Part shown: piece by piece, positions 25,564 to 33,252 of the stretch | Layout of the letters: each line of letters starts with the position of its first letter | Position numbering within the stretch: position 1 is the stretch's first letter | Assembly: GCA_900549475.1 (NCBI GenBank) | Contig: UROF01000003.1 | Coordinates: 1-64,000, forward strand | DNA length: 64,000 bases | Source: an uncultured Eubacteriales bacterium | GTDB lineage: Bacteria > Bacillota > Clostridia > Oscillospirales > Oscillospiraceae | Direction: 5' to 3' | Translations under genes and position numbers: made by a program | Notes under the pieces: model-generated | The model's input: the letters and a program-made list of their open reading frames with translations, nothing else | The model's database searches: none | What the model was told of the DNA's origin: nothing

Positions 25564-26388
25564 CTACCCCTGGGGAAAGTAGCTGGTTTTGAGTTGATGG
25601 AGCCGCTCCAGTGCATCAGTCCCTTGCTGTCCCAGCCGGCCGGTCACGGCAACAGTAAGGGCATCCAACAGGGCAGTAGGCGCAGCCATGGAGTGGTACT
25701 CCTTTTCCTCCCCGCGGTAGGCAAAGAGACTGATATCGGCCTGTTCCTCCGCTGGAATACATGTGCGGCTGACAAAGGCAATGGTCTGATAGCCTGCGAT
25801 GTGGCTGTGCTCCAGAATAATACGTCCCTCCCGGGACAGTTTGGAAAAGCTGAACATGACCACCAGGTCCTGTTTCCCTGCCTGGAGCAGCCCCTCCAAC
25901 AGTTCTGAGCCGCTGGAGGGCAGCGGTGAAACTGGGAGCCCCAGCCTTCGCAGACGGAAAGCAAGCATCTGGGATAGGGAAGCCGACGCATTTTTCCCGT
26001 GCAGGAAAATCTGCCGTGCAGACACCAGGGCCTCCACGGCCCGGTCAAATTCCTCTTGATTCAGCTGACTGGCTGTCTTTTGCAGATAGAGCTGCTGCCG
26101 CTCCAGCCAGGCGGCCGGAGAGAATACACCATCCTGGGACAAAGTCCCTGCCATCTTTGCGGCGGGACCAGCAGATTGTTCCACCACCATGGTTTTTAGC
26201 TCCTTGAAATCGGTGCAGCCAACATGGCGGGCAAACCGGGAGACGGTGGCGTCAGAAAGCCCCAGACGCTGAGCTAGCTGCCCAATGGAGGAAAACAAAA
26301 AGGCGTCCGTATTGGTGTTGATATAGTCCAGAATCTTTTGCTCCGCCCGGGTCAGTTCTCCGGGGGAAATGGCAAGGCTCAGTTCCAT
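25564..26388 (-). CDS. MurR/RpiR family transcriptional regulator
   Basis: A 274-residue regulator: an N-terminal HTH_6 domain (residues 1-77; LAQRLGLSDATVSRFARHVGC is the helix-turn-helix) and a C-terminal SIS sugar-phosphate-binding domain (about 105-250; IFLHGKNASASLSQMLAFRLRRLG). RpiR proteins sense phosphorylated sugars or sugar derivatives and often control the adjacent operon. It is the last gene of the ECF-PHP-IMPase operon, 10 bp after the IMPase stop, so it probably responds to the transported compound or its phosphate. Confidence 0.9.
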   Translation of the reverse strand: MELSLAISPGELTRAEQKILDYINTNTDAFLFSSIGQLAQRLGLSDATVSRFARHVGCTDFKELKTMVVEQSAGPAAKMAGTLSQDGVFSPAAWLERQQLYLQKTASQLNQEEFDRAVEALVSARQIFLHGKNASASLSQMLAFRLRRLGLPVSPLPSSGSELLEGLLQAGKQDLVVMFSFSKLSREGRIILEHSHIAGYQTIAFVSRTCIPAEEQADISLFAYRGEEKEYHSMAAPTALLDALTVAVTGRLGQQGTDALERLHQLKTSYFPQG

Positions 26389-26398
26389 TGATTTTCTC

Positions 26399-27184
26399 CT
26401 ATCCGTTCAGTACATCCATCAAAGTGGGGTGAAGGATTTGATTGGAGGCCAGCACAGCACCGCCCTCCGTAAGGGAGAGCGGCATGCCGTCTAGGGTAGT
26501 AACCAGCCCCCCCGCCTCCTCTACCAGCAGTAGTCCGGCGGCGTAGTCCCAGGGCTGGAGGGAGAGCTCCACATAGCCGTCCAGCCGCCCACAAGCTACC
26601 CAGCAGAGATCCAGGGAGGCGCATCCGGCGCGGCGTATATCCTGGCACCGGTCATAGAGTGCTCGCATCTGCCGGAAGGCCGCATCGGCCAGATCTCGCC
26701 GGCCAGGAACCGTCCCTGCGGACAGAAGACTGTCCGCCAGACTGGAGGTCTCACTCACCCGGATGAGACAACCGTTCCGGAATGCTCCGCCACCCCGGAA
26801 AGCGGTAAAGCATTCCTGCGTATAAGGATGGTATACCACACCGAAAACCACTTGTCCATCCTCCGCCAGCGCCAACGATATGGCGCTGTGCTGGAACTGG
26901 TGAATCAGGTTGGTGGTGCCGTCCACCGGATCCAGGATCCAGAAGGGACGGCGGGGATCAATGGCGGCCCGTTCCCCCTCTTCCCCCAGAAACTGCACAG
27001 CTGGGGTCAGCTTGTCCAGCTGACCCCGGAGCGTATTCTGCACGGTGAGATCCACATTGGTGACAAAATCCGTCCGGCTTTTGGGAACCACGGTCTGGAT
27101 GGCGGCGGGGTCGGTCAGCAGAGCGCCGGCCTGGCGGACAGCCTCTACCACCTGGCCGGCAAGAACATCGGTCAGTACACTCAT
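26399..27184 (-). CDS. Inositol-monophosphatase-family sugar phosphatase
   Basis: A 261-residue phosphatase of the IMPase/FBPase superfamily: LGEEGE (about 66-71) and ILDPVDGTTNLIH (about 83-95) are the metal-binding motifs, and QPWDYAAGLLLVEEAGG (about 208-224) is the second signature. It hydrolyses inositol phosphates or related sugar phosphates with Mg2+. Its stop and start overlap those of neighbours (PHP gene by four bases), so it belongs to the ECF operon. Confidence 0.92.
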   Translation of the reverse strand: MSVLTDVLAGQVVEAVRQAGALLTDPAAIQTVVPKSRTDFVTNVDLTVQNTLRGQLDKLTPAVQFLGEEGERAAIDPRRPFWILDPVDGTTNLIHQFQHSAISLALAEDGQVVFGVVYHPYTQECFTAFRGGGAFRNGCLIRVSETSSLADSLLSAGTVPGRRDLADAAFRQMRALYDRCQDIRRAGCASLDLCWVACGRLDGYVELSLQPWDYAAGLLLVEEAGGLVTTLDGMPLSLTEGGAVLASNQILHPTLMDVLNG

Positions 27185-27978
27185 GCGATGGCCTCCTGGG
27201 TGAGAATGGAGACGTAGTCACCACCCAGCGCATGGATCTCTTTGAGAGAGCGCTTGAGGAGACAGGCGGTGCGCACCTGGGCTGCGGCGGTGTCGGAAAG
27301 CTGGATTTCGTACCGACCGGCATCCATCTCGGCCTTCAGGGCGGAGATGGAGCAAACCTCCCGCTGAAACACCGTCGTGACACAGCCGTACTGTACTGCC
27401 TGGTGGGTATCACTGCCGGAAACCACAGGAATGCTCAGCCGCCGTGCCAGGGCGTAGGTCAGCTCCTCTGTACGCGCCCGGTCCAGTGCCAGATCCTTTC
27501 CGTTGAGATCCAGAAAACTGAGATGGCGCAGCTGCTCCTCAGGCAGCTCCGGCACATGGCCCGGGGCGCGGTAAGGGTGGCCGCACCCCACCAGCACGGG
27601 ATATTCCTCAAACAGGCGTATCAACTGGGAAAAGGGAAGAAACTGGCCCTTTTCCTTATGGGGCTCCAGCCGGTGGTTCAGCTCCAGAATGGCCTCCAGA
27701 GGGCCAATGGACAGGATGTGGCCTCCCTCGGCCACATCGGTCTCCATACCGGGGAACACCCGCAGGCCAATTTCCAGCTCCAGTACATCCTCCGTCCGGC
27801 GGCTCACCGAGGAGAGGTAGCGGTAGAGCTCTTCGAATTGCAGGGTGTTGAAATGCTCCGTCAGGCACAGGGCGTCCAGTCCGGCCCGGCGGGCCTCACC
27901 GAACAGCCAGTCGGTATAGGCGGTGGAGAAGGGCAGCTTTTTGGCCAGCTTTCCGTGGGTGTGAAAATCAAGTCGCAA
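27181..27978 (-). CDS. PHP-domain phosphoesterase
   Basis: A 265-residue PHP-family metal-dependent phosphoesterase. Metal ligands are visible as DFHTHG (residues 4-9), LTEHFN (about 39-44), PGMETDV (about 75-81), CGHPYR (about 130-135) and GSDTHQ (about 193-198), the usual His/Asp set. PHP proteins hydrolyse phosphomonoesters such as histidinol phosphate, nucleotides or cyclic phosphates. Length near 265 fits HisK-like or stand-alone PHP enzymes, but the context (ECF transporter, IMPase, RpiR) argues against histidine synthesis. Confidence 0.88.
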   Translation of the reverse strand: MRLDFHTHGKLAKKLPFSTAYTDWLFGEARRAGLDALCLTEHFNTLQFEELYRYLSSVSRRTEDVLELEIGLRVFPGMETDVAEGGHILSIGPLEAILELNHRLEPHKEKGQFLPFSQLIRLFEEYPVLVGCGHPYRAPGHVPELPEEQLRHLSFLDLNGKDLALDRARTEELTYALARRLSIPVVSGSDTHQAVQYGCVTTVFQREVCSISALKAEMDAGRYEIQLSDTAAAQVRTACLLKRSLKEIHALGGDYVSILTQEAIA

Positions 27979-27993
27979 GGAAAAAACCTTCTT

Positions 27994-28833
27994 TCAGAGC
28001 AGTGTGGAGAAGAGAACAGACAGCGCCACCCACAGGGCGGATATGGCCAAAAACAGCAGGTCGTTATCGGTTATCTTCAAAGTGGAAAGTTTGATTTTCT
28101 TTACAGTCTTGTTGACTGCCGCGTACCGGTAGCCCCGCAGCTCCAGAGCCTCCACCGTGGTGCGGGAGCGCTTGGCGGTATTGAGCATCAGGGGGTAAAA
28201 GGACTCGACGATGATTTTTACCTGATAGATAAGGTAGCGCACCTTTCCGGTCAGCGTGTCATGGGCAGGGGGATTGCCCCGCAAACGGTAGGAGAGGAGC
28301 ACATTCTGAAACTCCTCCATGAGCATAGGCAGCATACGATAGGCGTAGGAGATGGAAAAGCTCAGCCGCTCCGGGCAGCCGTACCACATCAGGCCGTTGC
28401 TGAGCCGGTCCGGGTCCAGGCCGGAGAACACAGTCACCGAGGCCAGGGAGATGGTGGCCACCTTCAGGGTAAGAATCAGCATAGGTGAGATGGCTGAGGC
28501 GTCGCCGCCAAAGAGCAGGGTAACCAGAAACAGATACCCAGTCTGGGAGAATACACCCAGAGCAAAGAGGAAGAGCACCAGCCCCGCCACCCGGGCCAGG
28601 AGGGTGGTGACCATCACCAGCAGGAAGCAGCCCAGCAGGAAGGGAAGATCGTTCACAAACCAGGGCACCAAACCAAAGAACAGGTACCATGCAATGAGAA
28701 TCCGGGGGTCCAGGGCTGCGATGACCGTGTCGTCGTTGCCATAGGCATTTTTCAGCACCTGGTTGCGGAGAAAATCCATGGAAAATTTGTCCAGAATATT
28801 TTCCGACAGTTTGCTCATCATTTTTTCCATCAT
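27994..28833 (-). CDS. ECF transporter transmembrane component EcfT
   Basis: A 279-residue membrane protein with about five to six helices and the two EcfT coupling-helix motifs with an Ala-Arg-Gly-like core: YRLRGNPP (about 185-192) and ALELRGYRYA (about 233-242). It connects the S-component to the ATPases. The start overlaps the ecfA stop as TAATG. Confidence 0.88.
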   Translation of the reverse strand: MMEKMMSKLSENILDKFSMDFLRNQVLKNAYGNDDTVIAALDPRILIAWYLFFGLVPWFVNDLPFLLGCFLLVMVTTLLARVAGLVLFLFALGVFSQTGYLFLVTLLFGGDASAISPMLILTLKVATISLASVTVFSGLDPDRLSNGLMWYGCPERLSFSISYAYRMLPMLMEEFQNVLLSYRLRGNPPAHDTLTGKVRYLIYQVKIIVESFYPLMLNTAKRSRTTVEALELRGYRYAAVNKTVKKIKLSTLKITDNDLLFLAISALWVALSVLFSTLL

Positions 28834-30542
28834 TACGCCTCCAGAAAGCAGTTGGTAAATTCGTCGACGGTATAACAGAGGGCGTGAGTATCCAGCTCAC
28901 GGGCCATGGAAAAGATCTCCGGCGGGCGGATGCCCACCAGATCCACCAGGTCCTTTCGGGAGAAGATCTCATCCCGGCTGCCGTCGGCCACAACCTGGCC
29001 GCCCCGCAGTACGATGATCCGCTGAGCCCACTGACACACCAGCTGCATGTCGTGGGTAGCGATGACGGCGGTCTGGATGATGTCCTTCATGTCCTCCAGT
29101 ACCCCCATGATCTCCCGGCGAGTGGCGATATCCAGATTGGCGGTAGGCTCATCCAGCAGGAGAATGCCCGGCTCCAGGGCCACGCCGATGGCAAGGCTTG
29201 CCCGGCGCATCTGGCCGCCTGACATGAGTCGGCCATCACGGTCCTGCAGTGCTGTGAGGCGGAAGCGCTCCAGCAGAGCGCGGGTACGATCCTGCCAGTC
29301 AGCTATGCCCCGCACCTGCATGGCATAGGCGATATCTGCGTGGATAGAATCCTTTATAAACATCTCCTCGGGATTCTGATACACCAGGGAGATCTGACGG
29401 GACAGGTCCTCCGCCTTTTTCTCGCCAATGGGCTCTCCAAACAGGGAGACAGTCCCGCTCTGGGGCCGCAGCAGGCCTACCATCATCTTCATCAGCGTGG
29501 ATTTCCCGGCGCCATTGGAGCCGATCAGAGCCACCTTTCCCCCCCTCCGGATGTCCAAATCCAGCCCGTCAAAGATGGTGCGGGGCTCTCCCTTTACGGA
29601 GCGATAGGAGAGGGAGACGTTACGAAAGGATACAGCGTGTCCTGCTACTGGAGAGACCGTCTGATGAGAGACTGCCGGTAAACGGTACACCAGGTTGGAA
29701 AAGGCGGACCGGCCTTCCTCCACCGTGGTGGGAAGGGGGGCGCCGGAGGGGAGCTTCCCCGCCTTCTGCAGCCGGTAGGCTGCCTGGGTTACCTGGGGTG
29801 GGAAGATGTTGCACGCCTCCAGCTCCGCCACATGCTGGAGGGCCTCTCCGGTGGGCAGCAGCCACTGCACCTGTCCGTCTTTCATCAGCAGCACATGCTT
29901 GCAGTAATCGGCAATATACTCGGTGTGGTGCTCAATGACAATGATGGTCTTGCCGTATTTCTCATTGAGCTGGCGCAGCACCTCGTAGATGCGGTCGGCG
30001 TGCATGGGGTCCAGCTGAGCAATGGGTTCGTCCAGAATCAGTACGTCGGGGCGCAGGGATACCGCTCCTGCCAGGGCCAGCAGATGGGTCTGGCCGCCGG
30101 ACAGCTGCCAGATGTATTCTTCCTCCCGTCCCTCCAGGCCACACTGGGCAAGGGCCGCCTTTCCCCGCTCCAGATAGTCGGGGAAGGCATAATTCAGGCA
30201 GGCGTAGGAGGCGTCGTCCAGCACGGTGGGGCGGACGATCTGATTTTCAAAATCCTGATAGACGTACCCTACCTTCTGGGCCAGGGAGCCTACGTCGCTT
30301 TCCAGGGTGTTTACCCCCTCCACCTGAACCTCTCCGTGGAAATCCCCTGTAATAAAGTGAGGAATCAGTCCGTTAAGGACTTTGCACAAAGTGGACTTCC
30401 CGCAGCCGTTGTTTCCAACGACAGCCAGGAAGTCCCCTTGGGCGATCCGAAGCGAAATGTTGTTCAGAGTGGGCTGAGAGGCGCCTGGATAGGTATAGGT
30501 CAGGCTTTCAATCTCAACCGCGTTCATATCAGCAGGCCACAT
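28833..30542 (-). CDS. Fused ECF ATPase (two ABC domains)
   Basis: A 569-residue protein with two complete ABC domains, equivalent to EcfA and EcfA' in one chain. Domain 1: Walker A GNNGCGKST, signature LSGGQTHLLALAG, Walker B VLILDEP. Domain 2: Walker A GSNGAGKST, signature MSGGQMRRASLAIG, Walker B ILLLDEPTANLD. It powers uptake through the S/T pair. Start is ambiguous: ATG 30542 lies close behind AGGAAGGA, while ATG 30527 immediately follows the ecfS stop (TGATATG) and better fits the family N-terminus. Confidence 0.9.
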   Translation of the reverse strand: MWPADMNAVEIESLTYTYPGASQPTLNNISLRIAQGDFLAVVGNNGCGKSTLCKVLNGLIPHFITGDFHGEVQVEGVNTLESDVGSLAQKVGYVYQDFENQIVRPTVLDDASYACLNYAFPDYLERGKAALAQCGLEGREEEYIWQLSGGQTHLLALAGAVSLRPDVLILDEPIAQLDPMHADRIYEVLRQLNEKYGKTIIVIEHHTEYIADYCKHVLLMKDGQVQWLLPTGEALQHVAELEACNIFPPQVTQAAYRLQKAGKLPSGAPLPTTVEEGRSAFSNLVYRLPAVSHQTVSPVAGHAVSFRNVSLSYRSVKGEPRTIFDGLDLDIRRGGKVALIGSNGAGKSTLMKMMVGLLRPQSGTVSLFGEPIGEKKAEDLSRQISLVYQNPEEMFIKDSIHADIAYAMQVRGIADWQDRTRALLERFRLTALQDRDGRLMSGGQMRRASLAIGVALEPGILLLDEPTANLDIATRREIMGVLEDMKDIIQTAVIATHDMQLVCQWAQRIIVLRGGQVVADGSRDEIFSRKDLVDLVGIRPPEIFSMARELDTHALCYTVDEFTNCFLEA

Positions 30543-31371
30543 TCCTTCCTCTGCTCTTCTTCATGACCAGCAGGACAATGACGGCCAGAGCGGCGGCGGC
30601 AACCATACCCACCGCCAGTGCGGTGCCGCTCTCCGCCCACTCAGCCTCCCAGTCGATGAGAGACATACCGGTGGTGGCAGCCAGCTCTGCGGCAATGGCA
30701 CAGGCAAAACCGATGACGCACACCAGAATGGCTTTGGGGCTCAGACCGGAAACAGCGCTCTCCCGGGTGCGGGGCGCCATGCCCAGCAGAGGCTCGATCT
30801 TGCCGTACAGCTTGGGGACCAGGTACAATGTGGGCAGCAGGCAGAACAGGATACCAGAGAAGAGCAGATCGTTGCAGAAAGCAAACCCTTCGGTAGCGAA
30901 GACGCTCTCAGGCAGGCCCTCCACCGCCTCAAAATCTTCCACGGCAAACTGCACCTTAGCGATGTCTACGATGGTGCCCATGAGCAGCTGAGCGGCGGTG
31001 CCGGTGATGGCAGCCAAGCCCACCATAGCCCGGTTCTTGGGATCCTTTACCAGGCGGCCAGCGATGTACACACCGATGGTGACCGTGAGGAACTTCTCCA
31101 GCTCGCCCAGGCCGCCGAACTGGCCTAGCATAATCTCACTGAATACCAGTTCGCCGGTGGCGGCGCCCAGGGCGGCGGACAAGGGGTCAAAGAGCATGGC
31201 CAGGGTCAAAGGAATGAACAAAAAGTACTCCACGGAGAACTCCACCAAGCCTACCTGAAATTTGGGGATCAGTTCGGTAAACAAGGTGGCCAATCCATAC
31301 AGGGACATGGACAGGACAAAGATCATCAGCTTCTGAGATTGGTTGACAGTGTTTTTTTCTACGGTGCTCAT
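30529..31371 (-). CDS. ECF transporter substrate-binding component (EcfS), substrate unknown
   Basis: A 280-residue membrane protein with about seven to eight hydrophobic segments. The N-terminal LYGLATLFTELIPKFQVGLVEFSVEYFLFIPLTLAMLFDP stretch and the AALGAATGELVFSE helix are like S-components such as the CbiM/ThiT-type core. It is longer than typical 170-200-residue S-components. No vitamin-specific motif is recognisable. GGGAGG precedes ATG 31371. First gene of the operon ecfS-ecfA-ecfT-PHP-IMPase-rpiR. Confidence 0.82.
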   Translation of the reverse strand: MSTVEKNTVNQSQKLMIFVLSMSLYGLATLFTELIPKFQVGLVEFSVEYFLFIPLTLAMLFDPLSAALGAATGELVFSEIMLGQFGGLGELEKFLTVTIGVYIAGRLVKDPKNRAMVGLAAITGTAAQLLMGTIVDIAKVQFAVEDFEAVEGLPESVFATEGFAFCNDLLFSGILFCLLPTLYLVPKLYGKIEPLLGMAPRTRESAVSGLSPKAILVCVIGFACAIAAELAATTGMSLIDWEAEWAESGTALAVGMVAAAALAVIVLLVMKKSRGRNVAC

Positions 31372-31453
31372 ATGGTTATTCCTCCCGTTTTGTGATACGA
31401 CTTTTTCGCACAGGTACAGCGTACCAAAGAAGTGTAAATAAGTCGCTCACGGG

Positions 31454-31481
31454 GATGTAAAATGTAAATTAATTTTCACAA
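31454..31481 (-). promoter_or_regulatory. Putative promoter and operator of the ECF operon
   Basis: Minus strand TTGTGA (31481-31476), 16-bp spacer, TACATC (31459-31454). An imperfect palindrome TGTAAATTAATTTTCA (31463-31478, perfect core AAATTAATTT) covers spacer and -35, a plausible site for the RpiR-family repressor. The boxes are weak. Confidence 0.4.
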
Positions 31482-31657
31482 GTTGATGTGTTGACATGGA
31501 TTTCTTGCACGAGGCAGTATGCTGTTTACACATAGAAGTGTGATGCTCTAAAAGGAAACTCTCTTTTCTTATATCTCTTCTATGTATAGATTGGGCTGTT
31601 CCGCATTTCCATTTAAACACATTTTTAGCCACAATACCCTTCGGAGAACACGCAAAT

Positions 31658-31747
31658 ATCGGAGCCAATATCCCAGCAGGCCTTTGCCTCCAGGCATACA
31701 ATTTCTGGGCAGCTTAACCCACTGATACTTCAGTAAACATTTAGCCA
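31658..31747 (-). pseudogene. Second, truncated copy of conjugative-element gene start
   Basis: MAKCLLKYQWVKLPRNCMPG, then GKGLLGYWLR, matches the first 30 residues of the pseudogene starting at 25241 with few changes, then diverges into unrelated AT-rich sequence. The 100-180 bp upstream also match copy 1. Confidence 0.6.
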
Positions 31748-31781
31748 TAACGACTCCTTTTCCCGTCAAAACTAAAAAACC

Positions 31782-31805
31782 AGGCGGTAAAAATACCGTC
31801 TGGTC
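31782..31805 (-). terminator. Terminator hairpin in repeat copy 2
   Basis: CCAGGCGGTA, short A loop, TACCGTCTGG; the minus strand continues with TTTTTTAG. A G-T pair replaces one base pair of the copy-1 hairpin. Confidence 0.6.
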
Positions 31806-31848
31806 AAAGTCCTATTGTGAAACCAATTCATTGCTGTCTAAAAAATGT

Positions 31849-31960
31849 TCAAAGAACTCCAAAATAATGAGCTGGTTTTTCGCAGTCACTTCTGCACCAG
31901 CAATTTGGATTATGAACTCCTTTCAAATATTTTATATCGTTGTTGAGACTTTATTTTCTC
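31849..31960 (-). pseudogene. Degraded second copy of the small Cys-rich protein
   Basis: The frame ending HNPNCWCRSDCEKPAHYFGVL matches HNPNCRCRGDCDKAAHYVIVL of copy 1; upstream the frame is interrupted. Confidence 0.5.
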
Positions 31961-32010
31961 CGATTTAAGTAGTAAAACAGTAGTAAATGATTCGTATAAT
32001 TTTAGAAAGT

Positions 32011-32028
32011 CTTGAAATTCCTATGTTT
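32011..32028. repeat. 18-bp direct repeat, copy 2 (possible att scar)
   Basis: Identical to 20507-20524. The following 350 bp to the LytTR promoter contain no gene; a small dyad (CTATCAC / GTGATAG) at about 32135-32155 is the only other structure seen. Confidence 0.4.
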
Positions 32029-32381
32029 CTTGCTATGTCCAAACGAGTACAGGGCTTTATTGTAACACTGATATCAGAGCAGCCCATCAGATAATGCCGT
32101 TATTTTCCTGATAACAGTTCCCGTCTCACTATCACTGCAATGGTGATAGTATACAAAGCTGATTTTCTACAGGCAACTGCCACACACAGCCGGAATATCC
32201 CAGCCGTTATATTACCTGCAACCATTTGCCGTGATCTCTTTTATGCAACTTCCGACCTATCGTAGGCAAACGCTTTCCAATTGAACTTCATTCTTAATTA
32301 CGATATAATATGGTATCTATTTCATCTAGAAAATCGCTCCATGCGTATTCACAGGCAATTAAACTTTTCCAAAAGCAGGAA

Positions 32382-32410
32382 TTGTACAGCAGTAGGATTT
32401 ACGCTATAAT
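32382..32410 (+). promoter_or_regulatory. Promoter of the LytTR two-component operon
   Basis: TTGTAC (32382-32387), 17-bp spacer, TATAAT (32405-32410), about 45 bp before the first start codon. Confidence 0.75.
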
Positions 32411-32461
32411 GCAAACGTGCACATCTTTTTGTATGGAGCTGAATGAAGGAGAAATGTATGC

Positions 32462-33214
32462 ATGAACTCCAACAAGCAATTGAAGGTACTTTTGATCGAC
32501 GATGATGTTCACTGCCTGGATGCACTGCAAAATGCCTTGGCTCCCTTCGACGACGTAGATATCGTGGGCACCCTTCAGGATGGAACACAGGCTATTTCCT
32601 TCTTGCGCCGCACAGCCGTCGACGCCGTATTTTTAGATATCGAAATGGATTCTATAGATGGCTTCGCCCTGGCAAAACACATACAGGCCCATTATCCCAA
32701 AGTCCAGGTTATATTTCAGACCGGCCATACCGGCTATGCAGTTGATGGGTATGAATTCCAACCCGCCGACTTTTTGGTAAAACCGATAGACCCGCTTAAG
32801 GTAGAAAGAGCCTTGACACATGTCCGGAATAAAATGGCACCGGACTTTTCTCAGCATGGCGCTCAAATTGGTATCCGTACCGGTTCAGGTCTCACAATCT
32901 TAAATGTAGACGATATTATATTCATCGAAAAGTCAGGGCGGAAAGTATATATTGTCTGCCGGGGTGATGAGCACGTGCTGACCAACTATTCTCTTCAAAA
33001 CCTGCAGTCTATTTTTCTGGATTATGGCTTTATTCGCTGCCATCAGTCTTATCTGGTACCTTTAAATCACATTCGTCGTATAATCACCGATGAATTCAAC
33101 CGACGCTCTTACAACATTCAAGTAGACGGAACCGAACGGAACATTCCTCTCAGCAGAGACCGCTTCGATGCCCTCCAATCTATTTTACAGCAACGCGGCA
33201 TCCCGATCTATTAA
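32462..33214 (+). CDS. LytTR-family response regulator
   Basis: A 250-residue regulator: receiver domain at about 8-125 (acidic pocket DDD 13-15, phospho-acceptor Asp 59 in VFLDIEMDSIDG, Lys 107 in FLVKPID) and a LytTR DNA-binding domain at about 145-245 (IFIEKSGRKVYIVC ... LDYGFIRCHQSYLVPLNHIRRI). This AgrA/LytR class controls peptide signalling, bacteriocins or export genes in Firmicutes. It is paired with the downstream GHKL kinase and stands divergent from the exporter/TF operon, which is its likely target. Confidence 0.92.
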   Translation: MNSNKQLKVLLIDDDVHCLDALQNALAPFDDVDIVGTLQDGTQAISFLRRTAVDAVFLDIEMDSIDGFALAKHIQAHYPKVQVIFQTGHTGYAVDGYEFQPADFLVKPIDPLKVERALTHVRNKMAPDFSQHGAQIGIRTGSGLTILNVDDIIFIEKSGRKVYIVCRGDEHVLTNYSLQNLQSIFLDYGFIRCHQSYLVPLNHIRRIITDEFNRRSYNIQVDGTERNIPLSRDRFDALQSILQQRGIPIY

Positions 33215-33252
33215 ACGCTCTTTCCGCCAGGCGGAAGCAAGGAGGGAATACT

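Larger units (their letters stand above)
31690..31965 (-). repeat. Diverged direct repeat, copy 2
   Basis: Counterpart of 25195-25460 in the same orientation: gene start, then hairpin 31785-31804, then the end of the small Cys protein. Confidence 0.6.

Noticed and set aside
25268..31805. The two similar hairpins at 25.27 and 31.78 kb considered as CRISPR-like or REP repeats
   Set aside because: They are terminators inside two homologous mobile-element segments, not a repeat family.
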